A stretch of 64,000 nt of DNA from Clostridium sp. D53t1_180928_C8 (lineage in GTDB: Bacteria > Bacillota > Clostridia > Clostridiales > Clostridiaceae): assembly GCF_015667795.1 (NCBI RefSeq), contig NZ_JADPEL010000001.1:202574-266573 (forward strand). Direction: 5' to 3'. This document shows, piece after piece, positions 1-8,760 of this stretch. The translations under genes were made by a program, and so were the position numbers. Position 1 is the first letter of the stretch; every line of letters begins with the position of its first letter. The notes beneath the pieces are model-generated. The model worked only from the letters and a program-made list of their open reading frames with translations. It had not been told where the DNA came from and searched no databases.

Positions 1-2173
1 TGTATGGCAAGGTGGACAAGAAGGCGGAAATGGGGTAGTTGATGTATTAACAGGAATAGTAAATCCATGTGGAAAATTAACAGATACTATTGCCTATAAT
101 ATTGAAGATTATCCTTCAACTGAAAATTTTGGACACGAAGAAAGAAATTATTATAAGGAAGATATTTATGTAGGATATCGTTATTTTGAGACATTTGCAA
201 AAGATAAAGTAATGTATCCATTTGGATATGGATTATCTTATACTAATTTTAAAATTGAAAGAAATATTTTAGAAGTAACTGATAAAGAAGTTACTATTGG
301 GGCAAATGTAACGAACACTGGAGATTTACCAGGAAAAGAAGTTGTACAAGTGTATGTAGAAGCACCACAAGGAAAACTTGGAAAAGCAGTAAGAAGCCTT
401 GTAGGATTTGCAAAGACAAATATAATTAATCCTGGTGAAAGTGAAAAAGTAACAGTAAATATTCCTAAGTATTATATTGCTTCTTATGATGATAGGGGAA
501 TAACTGGCTATAAATCTTCTTATGTCTTAGAAGAAGGTATATATACATTTCATGTAGGTTCCGATATTAGAAATACTACTATTTTTGGAGAATATAATCA
601 AGAATTTATTGTAGTAGAAAAGTTAGAAGAAGCATGTGCTCCGATAATGTCATTTGAACGTATTAAGGCAGTTATTAATGAAGAAGATAATTATGAAATT
701 GCAATAGAAAAGGTTCCAACAAGAACTATAAATCCATATTCACTAATGATAAAAGAACGTGAACAAGAAATAACTTATACAGGAAATAAGGGGTATAAGC
801 TTGGGGATGTTTTTGATAAAAAAGTATCATTAGACGAATTTGTTGCACAATTGAGTGATGATGATTTAATTTATATGTTCCGTGGTGAAGGTATGTGTAG
901 TCCTAAGGTAACGCCAGGTACTGCAGCTGCTTTTGGTGGAGTTACAGATGAATTAAGAAGCTTTGGAATACCTGTTGCATGTTGCGCTGATGGACCTTCT
1001 GGAATACGTATGGATTGTGGAACAAAAGCATTTTCATTGCCAAATGGAACAGCATTAGGATGTACATTTAATGAAAAGCTAGTAAAAAAACTTTATAATA
1101 TGACTGGATTAGAGCTTCGTAAGAATAAGATAGATTCACTTTTAGGGCCAGGTATGAATATTCATAGAAATCCATTGAATGGACGTAATTTTGAATATGT
1201 TTCAGAAGATCCACTATTAACAGGAAAAATAAGTGCAGCACAAGTTAGTGGAATACAGGAATATGGTGTGTTTCCAACAATTAAACATTTTTGTGCTAAT
1301 AATCAAGAAGCATCAAGACGCATTGTTGAATCAATAGTATCAGAAAGAGCACTTCGTGAAATATATCTGCGAGGATTTGAAATTGCAGTTAAAGAAGGTA
1401 AAGCTAAATCGGTTATGACTACCTATAATCCTGTAAATGGAATTTGGACAGCTGGAAGCTATGATTTATGTACAAGAATTCTTAGACAAGAATGGGGATT
1501 TGATGGAATAGTTATGACAGACTGGTGGGCTGAAGCAAATACTGAAGGTAAAAATTCTACAAGAGAAAATAAGGCTCCTATGATATCTGCACAAAATGAT
1601 ATATATATGTGTGTATCGGATTCAAAATTAAATCCTGAAAATGATAATGTTAAAGAGAAATTAGAACTTGGTGAAATAACTAGAAGCGATTTGCAAAGAA
1701 ATGCGAAGAATATTTTAAAGTTTATAATGGCATCCCCTATAATGCTTCATGAATTAGGTCGTATTAGCAGTAATGAAGTAGAAGAAATTAATGTTCCAGA
1801 TGATAATGATGATTTAAGTACAGATATAGTTTATTATCAGGCTGATAAAGAAACTAATAATATAATTATTGATGGAAGTAACTTTAATAATAAGAAGGGG
1901 TATTCAGAAGTATTTGGACTTACATTTAATAAATTAGGTGAATATTTAATTGAAATAACAATGAAGTCAGAACAAGGTGAATTAGCTCAATTACCATTAT
2001 CAGTATATTATGATAATGCATTAAAAGAAACTATAACAATTAGAGGAACAGAAGGAGAGTGGATAACAGAAAAAAGAGAGTTAGGTGGAATTTGGGGATT
2101 AAATCATTATATAAAGATATACTTTGGAGCAAATGGATTAGATATAGATAAAATAGTTATAAGATGTAAATAA
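1..2173 (+). CDS. Beta-glucosidase-like GH3 enzyme with permuted domain order (5' partial)
   Basis: The reading frame is open from the first bases of the window, so the ATG at 212 is internal and the true start lies upstream. In order it shows the end of a GH3 C-terminal domain (WQGGQEGG, GKLTDT, YPFGYGLSYT), a fibronectin III-like domain (about residues 80-200), then a GH3 N-terminal TIM-barrel (GPSGIRMD, GPGMNIHRNPLNGRNFEY, TIKHFCANNQE) with the nucleophile Asp in VMTDWW. The tail (about 110 residues) looks like a beta-sandwich, possibly carbohydrate-binding. Normal GH3 enzymes have the N-domain first; the swapped order is established for some rumen beta-glucosidases (Butyrivibrio, Ruminococcus albus). 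No signal peptide can be judged because the N terminus is missing. Substrate is unproven; a cytosolic beta-glucosidase is the best guess. Confidence 0.9.
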   Translation, partial: VWQGGQEGGNGVVDVLTGIVNPCGKLTDTIAYNIEDYPSTENFGHEERNYYKEDIYVGYRYFETFAKDKVMYPFGYGLSYTNFKIERNILEVTDKEVTIGANVTNTGDLPGKEVVQVYVEAPQGKLGKAVRSLVGFAKTNIINPGESEKVTVNIPKYYIASYDDRGITGYKSSYVLEEGIYTFHVGSDIRNTTIFGEYNQEFIVVEKLEEACAPIMSFERIKAVINEEDNYEIAIEKVPTRTINPYSLMIKEREQEITYTGNKGYKLGDVFDKKVSLDEFVAQLSDDDLIYMFRGEGMCSPKVTPGTAAAFGGVTDELRSFGIPVACCADGPSGIRMDCGTKAFSLPNGTALGCTFNEKLVKKLYNMTGLELRKNKIDSLLGPGMNIHRNPLNGRNFEYVSEDPLLTGKISAAQVSGIQEYGVFPTIKHFCANNQEASRRIVESIVSERALREIYLRGFEIAVKEGKAKSVMTTYNPVNGIWTAGSYDLCTRILRQEWGFDGIVMTDWWAEANTEGKNSTRENKAPMISAQNDIYMCVSDSKLNPENDNVKEKLELGEITRSDLQRNAKNILKFIMASPIMLHELGRISSNEVEEINVPDDNDDLSTDIVYYQADKETNNIIIDGSNFNNKKGYSEVFGLTFNKLGEYLIEITMKSEQGELAQLPLSVYYDNALKETITIRGTEGEWITEKRELGGIWGLNHYIKIYFGANGLDIDKIVIRCK

Positions 2174-2220
2174 AAATGGAAAGTGTTATTTAAAGTTAAC
2201 TTATGATTATTATTAATAAG

Positions 2221-2238
2221 GGAGGAGTTAAAATGTGA
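2221..2238 (+). other. Strong ribosome binding site followed by ATG-TGA
   Basis: GGGAGGAG (2220-2226) sits six bases before ATG (2233-2235), which is followed directly by the stop TGA. It looks like a translation start without a gene. It could be the remnant of a deleted gene, a minimal start-stop element, or chance in a purine-rich stretch. No transcript start can be assigned to it. Confidence 0.35.
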
Positions 2239-2342
2239 ACTCTTACTTTTTAATATTTAGATGGTGATTAATTAATAAAATATTAAAATAACAAAGGGGT
2301 GAAATGAAATTTCAAAATAAATTATTAAAAGTGAAATATATA

Positions 2343-2392
2343 TTGATTATTGTGTGGCAAATGATGTAAAATAAAATATGTAAACGTTATTA
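2343..2392 (+). promoter_or_regulatory. Promoter with cre-like site before nagZ-like gene
   Basis: TTGATT (2343-2348) and TAAAAT (2367-2372) are spaced 18 bp and fit a sigma-A promoter. TGTAAACGTTATTA (2379-2392) lies just downstream and differs at one position from the catabolite response element consensus TGWAANCGNTNWCA. Repression by CcpA or the nearby LacI-family protein is an inference. Confidence 0.5.
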
Positions 2393-2425
2393 AGAACTAT
2401 GGCTGAAAAAAGGGGAGATTTAATT

Positions 2426-4960
2426 ATGAAGAGAAATAAAATTATGGCAATGATAATGGCAGCTTTAATTTCAAGTTCATTAATATTAGGAGATGTTACA
2501 ACTACTTATGCAGCTGATTCAACTGTACAAGCTAAGGCAATTGTAGAAGAAATGACTATTGAACAAAAAATTGGACAAATGCTAATGCCTGACTTTAGAC
2601 AATGGAAAATGGATGGAGAAGATGCAGTTTCTGACTTTACTACAATGAATTCAGAGGTTGCACAAATTATAGATGACTTTGATTTAGGTGGAGTTATTTT
2701 GTTTGCTCAAAATGTTAAAACTACAGAACAAACTACAAAATTAACTCATGATTTACAACAAGTTATTGAAAATGATGAATCTAATGATTTACCATTATTA
2801 ATAACAGTTGACCAAGAAGGGGGTATTGTTACGAGACTTGGAACTGGTACAAGCTTACCTGGAAATATGGCATTAGGAGCAACAAAAAATGAATTAAGTT
2901 CTTATAGAGCAGGTTCTGTTATAGGAAAGGAGTTAAACTCATTAGGGATTAACGTTAACTTTTCACCTTCTTTAGATGTTAATAATAATCCTGCAAATCC
3001 AGTTATAGGTTTAAGATCATTCTCAAGTAATGCTGATTTAGTTAGTAAGCTTGGAATTAAAATGATAAATGGTATTCAGGAACAAGGAGTTTCAGGAGCA
3101 GCTAAACATTTCCCAGGTCACGGTGATACTGCAACGGATTCTCATTATGGGCTACCAGTAGTTGATAAAAGTTATGAGGAGCTTAAAGAGATAGAATTAA
3201 AACCTTTTAAAGCGGCAATTGAAAATGGAGTTGATATGATAATGACTGCTCATGTTCAATTACCACAAATAGAAAAGGATACAGTTATTTCTAAAAATGA
3301 TGGTCAAGAAATTGGTATACCATCAACTTTATCTGATGATGTATTAACTGGAGTTTTAAGAGAGGATATGGGGTATAATGGAATAATAATAACAGATGCT
3401 CTTAATATGGATGCTATTTCTAAAAACTTTGGTGAAGTGGAAACTGTTAAAATGGCTATTAAAGCTGGGGTTGATATAGCATTAATGCCTACAATCCTAA
3501 GAAGTAAGGCTGATGTTTCCAAATTGCAAGCAATAGTTGATGGAATTAAAGAAGCTGTTGAAAGTGGTGAGTTAACTATATCTGAAATAGATGATTCTGT
3601 TGAAAGGATAGTTAAGTTAAAAATAGATAGAGGAATAATTAATGTTAATAATGATACTAGAACTGTTGATGAAAAAATAGCTAATGCTAAAACTATTGTT
3701 GGTTCTAATGAAAATAGAGCTATAGAAAGAGAGATTTCGGCTGAAGCTATTACTGTAGTAAAAAATGAAAATAATATATTACCTTTAAATCCTAAAGAAG
3801 GACAAAATGTTCTGCTTATAGCGCCATATGATAATGAACTTCCTGGAATGAAATTTGGAGTTACTAGACTTATTGCTGAAGGTAAAATGGATTCTGTAAA
3901 AATAGATACTCATCGTTATTCAAATGGTAATTTATTAACTGATGAATTAAAGGCTAAAATAGGTACTGCTGATTATGTTGTAGTAATATCAGAAATGGGT
4001 AACTTCTCTCATTTAAATGTAAATCATTGGATTACTGCAGGTCCAACAGCTATAGTTGATTATGCTAATGAACTTAATAAAGATTCTGTAATTGTAAGTG
4101 TTGGTAAACCTTATGATGTTGCTGCTCATAAAAATGCCAAAGCTGAAGTAATTGCTTATGGATATAAGGGAATGGATCCAACTGAAGCTGATGGAGGATT
4201 AACTCCGACTCAAACATTTGGTCCAAATATCCCTGCAGCAATGGAAGTTATCTTTGGTGGAGCTGAAGCACAAGGTACATTGCCAGTTGATATTCCACAA
4301 GTTGATGAAACTGGTGCTATAATTTCTGGTGAAAATGCTTATAACTATGGATTTGGTATAACTAATTTGACTTCAGTAGGGGTAAGTACTTCTACTAATA
4401 ATGTGGAAGTTAAGGCTTCTGAAAAAGTTGATGTTAAACTTTCTTTAAGTGATATTGATGGACTTAAATCAGAAAACTATTCATTAAAGGTTAACTTTAA
4501 TAATTCGGATTTTGAAGTAGTTTCTGTTAAAGCTAATAATGAAAATTTAAGTGTAGTTAATCATTCAGTTGATGGATCATTATTAACTATAAATTTATCT
4601 GATATAAATGAAAACGCATTAACTGATGTTATAATAACATTAAAAGCTGTTGGAGAAGCTCAAAATGACTTAACTATTTTATCTGATGTTAAAGTAATTG
4701 ATGGAAAAGATAGAGAGTTTACTACTTCAGGAAATTATTCAACAATTAATATAATTAAGGATAGTAATACAGATGTTCCGGTTGATCCAGAAAATCCAAC
4801 TACTCCAGAAAAACCAACTACACCAAGTAAACCAGGATCTACTTCTAAGCCAAATAGCGGTAAACTACCTAACACTGGTGGTACTTCATCTGTAGCTACA
4901 AGCATATTTGCTACATTAATGGCTACTACAGGAGCATTTCTTTCTAGAAAGAAAAAATAA
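2426..4960 (+). CDS. nagZ: Cell-wall-anchored beta-N-acetylhexosaminidase (NagZ-type GH3)
   Basis: An 844-residue exported GH3 enzyme. The ATG at 2426 is preferred over the in-frame ATG at 2399 because AGGGGAG lies eight bases before it and a clean signal peptide follows (residues 1-29, cleavage near TYA-AD). The GH3 N-domain spans about 40-390 and carries the NagZ signature KHFPGHGDTATDSH, whose Asp238-His240 dyad acts as acid/base, and nucleophile Asp324 in ITDALNMDA. A GH3 C-domain follows, then a cohesin-like beta domain (about 660-770), a Pro/Thr linker, the sortase motif LPNTG, a hydrophobic segment and RKKK. Family knowledge indicates release of terminal beta-N-acetylglucosamine from glycans or wall fragments. 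It appears monocistronic, with its own promoter and terminator. Confidence 0.9.
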   Translation: MKRNKIMAMIMAALISSSLILGDVTTTYAADSTVQAKAIVEEMTIEQKIGQMLMPDFRQWKMDGEDAVSDFTTMNSEVAQIIDDFDLGGVILFAQNVKTTEQTTKLTHDLQQVIENDESNDLPLLITVDQEGGIVTRLGTGTSLPGNMALGATKNELSSYRAGSVIGKELNSLGINVNFSPSLDVNNNPANPVIGLRSFSSNADLVSKLGIKMINGIQEQGVSGAAKHFPGHGDTATDSHYGLPVVDKSYEELKEIELKPFKAAIENGVDMIMTAHVQLPQIEKDTVISKNDGQEIGIPSTLSDDVLTGVLREDMGYNGIIITDALNMDAISKNFGEVETVKMAIKAGVDIALMPTILRSKADVSKLQAIVDGIKEAVESGELTISEIDDSVERIVKLKIDRGIINVNNDTRTVDEKIANAKTIVGSNENRAIEREISAEAITVVKNENNILPLNPKEGQNVLLIAPYDNELPGMKFGVTRLIAEGKMDSVKIDTHRYSNGNLLTDELKAKIGTADYVVVISEMGNFSHLNVNHWITAGPTAIVDYANELNKDSVIVSVGKPYDVAAHKNAKAEVIAYGYKGMDPTEADGGLTPTQTFGPNIPAAMEVIFGGAEAQGTLPVDIPQVDETGAIISGENAYNYGFGITNLTSVGVSTSTNNVEVKASEKVDVKLSLSDIDGLKSENYSLKVNFNNSDFEVVSVKANNENLSVVNHSVDGSLLTINLSDINENALTDVIITLKAVGEAQNDLTILSDVKVIDGKDREFTTSGNYSTINIIKDSNTDVPVDPENPTTPEKPTTPSKPGSTSKPNSGKLPNTGGTSSVATSIFATLMATTGAFLSRKKK

Positions 4961-4983
4961 TAAGTTTAAAATATAAAAATTAC

Positions 4984-5027
4984 ACACATTCATTAATGAG
5001 TTTTTTATTAATGAATGTGTTTATTTT
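4984..5027 (+). terminator. Rho-independent terminator of the nagZ-like gene
   Basis: A perfect 13-bp inverted repeat (4984-4996 with 5008-5020) encloses a T-rich loop and is followed by TTATTTTT. Confidence 0.8.
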
Positions 5028-5044
5028 TAAATTAATATATTTAA

Positions 5045-5074
5045 TTGACCAGTAAGGCAATTATTATTTATAAT
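5045..5074 (+). promoter_or_regulatory. Putative promoter of the LacI-family gene
   Basis: TTGACC (5045-5050) and TATAAT (5069-5074) with 18 bp between them, ending 35 bp before the gene start. Confidence 0.5.
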
Positions 5075-5108
5075 TAAATAATGCTTAAAGAAGATAGGTG
5101 ATTAAGAT

Positions 5109-6089
5109 ATGGCGACAATAGTAGATGTTGCAAAATTAGCAGGTGTTACACCAACAACTGTATCACGTGTTATTAACAATAGGGGATATATTAGTGAAAA
5201 AACTAGAAATAAAGTTTATGGGGCTATGGATGAATTGGGGTATCAACCTAATGAAATAGCTCGTTCATTAACAAAGCAAAAAAGTAATACAATTGGAGTT
5301 ATAGTACCACATATATCACATCCATACTTTGCAAAACTAATAAGTAATTTAGAAAATGAGGCATCAAAAAAAGATTATAAAATAATTTTATGTAATAGTA
5401 AGGAAAAGGCTGAAAAAGAAAAGCAATATTTAGATATGTGTAAAAGTAATAGAGTTGCTGGAATAGTCTTATGTAGTGGAAATGTTGAATCAAATAAAAT
5501 TAATACTGGAGATATACCAGTAGTTTTATTAGAAAAAAACTTTGAAGATGGAAAGCTAGGAATACAGTGTGATAACTATCAGGGGGGAAGTATTGCTACC
5601 AATCATTTAATAGAATGTGGATGTAGGAAATTATTGCATTTTAGTGGAGTAATTGATGAAGAGATGCCTGCTGATAATAGAGAAAAGGCTTTTGTAGATG
5701 TATGTAACAAAAATAATATTGAATATTTTATTAAAAAGTTTGATATAAATACATATAATGAAATGAACTACTATAAAGCTATAAAAGATACGCTTATTAA
5801 AATAAAAGGAATTGATGGAATATTTGCAAGTAGTGATTTAATAGCAGCACAAGTTATTCAAGTTTGCAATGAATTAAATGTTAGAATTCCAAAAGATTTG
5901 AAATTAGTTGGGTTTGATGATGTTGATATTTCACAATTAACAACACCAACAATAACAACTATACATCAACCAATTAAGGAGATGGCAAAGCTAGCTATTG
6001 AATTAATAGATGCTAAATGCAATAATATCGAAATAAAAGAACAAAATATAGTACCTATAGAGCTAATAATTAGAAATAGTACAGTATAA
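5109..6089 (+). CDS. scrR: LacI-family repressor, probable sucrose operon regulator
   Basis: A 326-residue LacI/GalR protein. The N-terminal helix-turn-helix and hinge (residues 1-60) read TIVDVAKLAGVTPTTVSRVINNRG and ARSLTKQKSNTIGV; a periplasmic-binding-protein-like sugar domain fills the rest (SHPYFAKL, LVGFDDVDISQLTTP). It is convergent with sucrose phosphorylase and fructokinase, whose promoter carries a large operator of the ScrR type, so it is most likely the repressor of that operon, released by sucrose or a derivative. Control of the esterase and other TGTAAACG sites is also possible. The regulator assignment is by context, not by effector evidence. Confidence 0.8.
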   Translation: MATIVDVAKLAGVTPTTVSRVINNRGYISEKTRNKVYGAMDELGYQPNEIARSLTKQKSNTIGVIVPHISHPYFAKLISNLENEASKKDYKIILCNSKEKAEKEKQYLDMCKSNRVAGIVLCSGNVESNKINTGDIPVVLLEKNFEDGKLGIQCDNYQGGSIATNHLIECGCRKLLHFSGVIDEEMPADNREKAFVDVCNKNNIEYFIKKFDINTYNEMNYYKAIKDTLIKIKGIDGIFASSDLIAAQVIQVCNELNVRIPKDLKLVGFDDVDISQLTTPTITTIHQPIKEMAKLAIELIDAKCNNIEIKEQNIVPIELIIRNSTV

Positions 6090-6110
6090 AGATAACTTAT
6101 TATATTAAGT

Positions 6111-6144
6111 AAAAAAGCATTTTTCATAAGAAAAATGCTTTTTA
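6111..6144. terminator. Bidirectional terminator between scrR and gtfA
   Basis: A-rich and T-rich flanks around the hairpin AAGCATTTTTC/GAAAAATGCTT with a 4-base loop serve the two convergent genes. Confidence 0.85.
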
Positions 6145-6158
6145 GTACTTTCCTATAA

Positions 6159-7622
6159 TTATATAGTATAAGTTGAAATACTTCCTTCAGTATTTATATA
6201 TTTAATTATTGATTTATTTGTGGTTAAATTAATATTTAAAGTACAGTAAATATTATTCTTTTTCCAAGTTAATATAATTTCATTATCAAGTGAAGGTTCA
6301 ACGCTAAAATCGCCATCAAAGGCAGGATAATCATTTCTAAAATCAATAAGCTTAAGTAATCTTTGAACAACATCTTGATTATAGGCTTTATCAATTTCTT
6401 CTAAAGTGAAGTTATGCCTGTTAATTTCACGTCCTTCTCCAGTACGAGTAACATTCTCAACATCATTTTCACCTGCTAGTAACCCAACATAATATACTTG
6501 AGGAATACCAGGAGCAAAGAATTGAATTGCTCTTGCAGCTAAGTAAGCATCATCGTTACAACCTAGAACAGAATAGTAAGAACATCTTATTTGATGAACA
6601 TCAAATCCATCCTGGCTCTTATGAGCATCAGAATGAACTAAACTTAAGTTTGCACCATGCTCTAAGCAGTGATTAACAATTTTTCTAGCATCCTTTGTTG
6701 TCACTAAATCATCTAAGTCAGGTTTTACAGGAATACCATCATGACAGTCTAACATTGTAAATTGATTAGAAGGCCTATCTTTTAAGTATGAAGTAAGTGC
6801 TGAACTAGATTTATTAACTAATGTACTTAAAATAGTATAAGGTAAAATAAAATCATAAATATAATTTCCGTATTTAGCTAATTTATATTGAGTAGTGTAA
6901 TGGGCATGAACCTCTGGAAGTAAATCAATGTCAAGAGATTTTGCTAAATCAGACACCCAATCTAAGAAGTCATATATTTCAGGTTCAACAAAGAAACAGC
7001 TAGTACCAAGTTTCTTTATTACATATCCTACAGCATCAAGTCTTACAATTTTAATATTATTTTTATGGAAGTTTTCAAAGAATTCCTTTAATAATGCTTT
7101 AACTGATTCAGATTTAATATCAAGATCAATTTGTTCAGATGGAGTTTCCTTACCAAAAGTAGTCCAAACAGAAACCTCTTTGCCTTTTATATCAAATGTT
7201 GAATAAGGAACTTGTCTACGTAAGAACATTTTATTTATATCTTCTTGAACTGGATTTCCATCAGCCCATATTTTATCTAGAGTAATAAATAAATCTGCAT
7301 ACTTAGAATCTTGTCCATTCTTTAAGAAATCTTGGAAGAATACTGAGTTTTTAGAAATATGATTAACCATTAAATCAAGAAGAACATCATGTTTTTCACC
7401 AATTTTACGTATATCTTCCCATGTACCAAATTCAGGTTCTATTTCTAAATAAGTAAGTGGGGCAAATCCCCTGTCTCCTGATGAAGGGAATGGAGGAAGT
7501 ATATGAATACCACCTTGAAAGGTATTAGGAAAATATTTTGTAAGTACATTATCTAATGCTTTTAAATCTCCACCAAGAGAATCGGGATAAGTTATAAGTT
7601 GAACTTTATTTTTAACAGCCAT
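6159..7622 (-). CDS. gtfA: Sucrose phosphorylase (GH13_18)
   Basis: A 487-residue enzyme of the usual family length. It splits sucrose with phosphate into glucose-1-phosphate and fructose in the cytoplasm. The N terminus VQLITYPDSLGGDL and the barrel motifs are typical: nucleophile Asp196 in VRLDAVGY, acid/base Glu237 in LLPEVHAH, and transition-state Asp295 in LDCHDGIP. It follows fructokinase by 22 bp on the same strand, so both products feed glycolysis. Members of this subfamily may instead use sucrose-6'-phosphate or glucosylglycerol; the neighbouring fructokinase favours free sucrose because free fructose would need phosphorylation. No sucrose importer is in the window. Confidence 0.88.
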   Translation of the reverse strand: MAVKNKVQLITYPDSLGGDLKALDNVLTKYFPNTFQGGIHILPPFPSSGDRGFAPLTYLEIEPEFGTWEDIRKIGEKHDVLLDLMVNHISKNSVFFQDFLKNGQDSKYADLFITLDKIWADGNPVQEDINKMFLRRQVPYSTFDIKGKEVSVWTTFGKETPSEQIDLDIKSESVKALLKEFFENFHKNNIKIVRLDAVGYVIKKLGTSCFFVEPEIYDFLDWVSDLAKSLDIDLLPEVHAHYTTQYKLAKYGNYIYDFILPYTILSTLVNKSSSALTSYLKDRPSNQFTMLDCHDGIPVKPDLDDLVTTKDARKIVNHCLEHGANLSLVHSDAHKSQDGFDVHQIRCSYYSVLGCNDDAYLAARAIQFFAPGIPQVYYVGLLAGENDVENVTRTGEGREINRHNFTLEEIDKAYNQDVVQRLLKLIDFRNDYPAFDGDFSVEPSLDNEIILTWKKNNIYCTLNINLTTNKSIIKYINTEGSISTYTI

Positions 7623-7644
7623 TTTTATATCTCCTCGTAATTTA

Positions 7645-8601
7645 CTATATATTATAAAGTTTTTTTAATTCTTCTATTGAAGGTAATTCTGCAATAGCAC
7701 CTACATGCTTAAGTTTGAAAGCACTAACTGCAAATCCTATATTTAAAGCTTCTTTTAAAGTATGCTTACTAGTAATAGCAGTATAGAATCCACCCCAGAA
7801 AGCATCACCAGCTCCAGTTGTATCTACAACTTCAGTAGCTAATGTTTTAAATTTAATAGTTTCCTTTCCATTTGAAACTATTGCACCGTCTTTACCTAAA
7901 GTCATTATTACAAGTTTTGCACCACACTGAATAAATTTATCAACATGGTTTTCAGGAGTATCAGCTCCAAAAATTCTTTCAGCATCTACTTCAGAAGGTT
8001 TTATAATATCTACCTTACCTAAAAGATTTTTTATATATTTGATTCCATCATGTCCTTCTTCCCAAATCCTTTCATGATAGTTAGGATCAAAGCCTATGAT
8101 AACATCATTTTTTCTAGCTTCTTCAATAACTTTTTCAATCATAATTCTAGATTTTTTTTGAGAAATAGGCCAACAAGAAAAGTGAACTATTTTACTGCTT
8201 TTTAATGTTAAGTCTATATAATTATTGTATTCTAAATTATAATCTGCACTACGATAGAAAATTGGTAGAGGAGTTTCTTGGCTTTTAGTCACAAGAACCA
8301 TACTTGTAGAATAATTAACTTTATTTATTAATTCCGTATTAATATTTTTACTTTTTAAATGATTAATTAAAAACTCACCTAATCCATCGTTTCCTACACA
8401 AGAAGAAATAGCAGGATTACCACCAAGTCTTTTTATGTTCATAGTTATATTAGCAGGTGATCCACCAAAGAATCTTGAATATTTATTGCAAGTAAAATTA
8501 GTATCATAATCATCAGATATCATATCAACTAATAGTTCACCAATTGTAAATACATCATTGGGTTTATTTTGGAACTCTATAGAATTGCTAAAATTAAACA
8601 T
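7645..8601 (-). CDS. scrK: Fructokinase, PfkB/ribokinase family
   Basis: A 318-residue sugar kinase. The ATG at 8601 is chosen because GGAGGT (8606-8611) lies just before it; a TTG twelve bases further out has no such site. PfkB features are the N-terminal GELLVDMIS, the glycine-rich GGSPANITMNIKRLG, and the catalytic anion-hole motif DTTGAGDAFWGGF near the C terminus, with Asp as general base. First gene of a two-gene operon with sucrose phosphorylase, so fructose is the expected substrate, giving fructose-6-phosphate. Expression is expected to follow the sucrose operator just upstream. Confidence 0.88.
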   Translation of the reverse strand: MFNFSNSIEFQNKPNDVFTIGELLVDMISDDYDTNFTCNKYSRFFGGSPANITMNIKRLGGNPAISSCVGNDGLGEFLINHLKSKNINTELINKVNYSTSMVLVTKSQETPLPIFYRSADYNLEYNNYIDLTLKSSKIVHFSCWPISQKKSRIMIEKVIEEARKNDVIIGFDPNYHERIWEEGHDGIKYIKNLLGKVDIIKPSEVDAERIFGADTPENHVDKFIQCGAKLVIMTLGKDGAIVSNGKETIKFKTLATEVVDTTGAGDAFWGGFYTAITSKHTLKEALNIGFAVSAFKLKHVGAIAELPSIEELKKLYNI

Positions 8602-8630
8602 TGTTACCTCCAATTGCTTTTTATAAGTAG

Positions 8631-8674
8631 AGTATAATTATAAAAAACAAATATGTCAAGCGTTTGACATATTT
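8631..8674 (-). promoter_or_regulatory. scrK-gtfA promoter with 26-bp ScrR-type operator
   Basis: An 11-bp perfect inverted repeat around GCGT (8649-8674, core TGTCAAGCGTTTGACA) matches the operators of sucrose repressors of the LacI family. On the minus strand the -35 box TTGACA (8654-8659) lies inside it, followed by 17 bp and the -10 box TATACT (8631-8636), so binding would block RNA polymerase directly. Confidence 0.8.
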
Positions 8675-8711
8675 ACTTTTTATTAGAAATAAAGGTATAG
8701 TATTTATTTCA

Positions 8712-8732
8712 TGTAAACGTTAATGATATAAT
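8712..8732 (+). promoter_or_regulatory. Esterase promoter with cre/LacI-like site
   Basis: TGTAAACGTTAATG (8712-8725) is followed at once by the -10 box TATAAT (8727-8732). A bound repressor would cover the spacer. It shares TGTAAACGTTA with the site before the nagZ-like gene. Confidence 0.5.
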
Positions 8733-8760
8733 TAAGTTAATAAGTGGAGGGTGATTATTT

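Noticed and set aside
212-2173. ATG at 212 as the start of the first glycosidase
   Set aside because: The same frame is open and clearly homologous to GH3 back to the window edge, and no ribosome binding site precedes 212.
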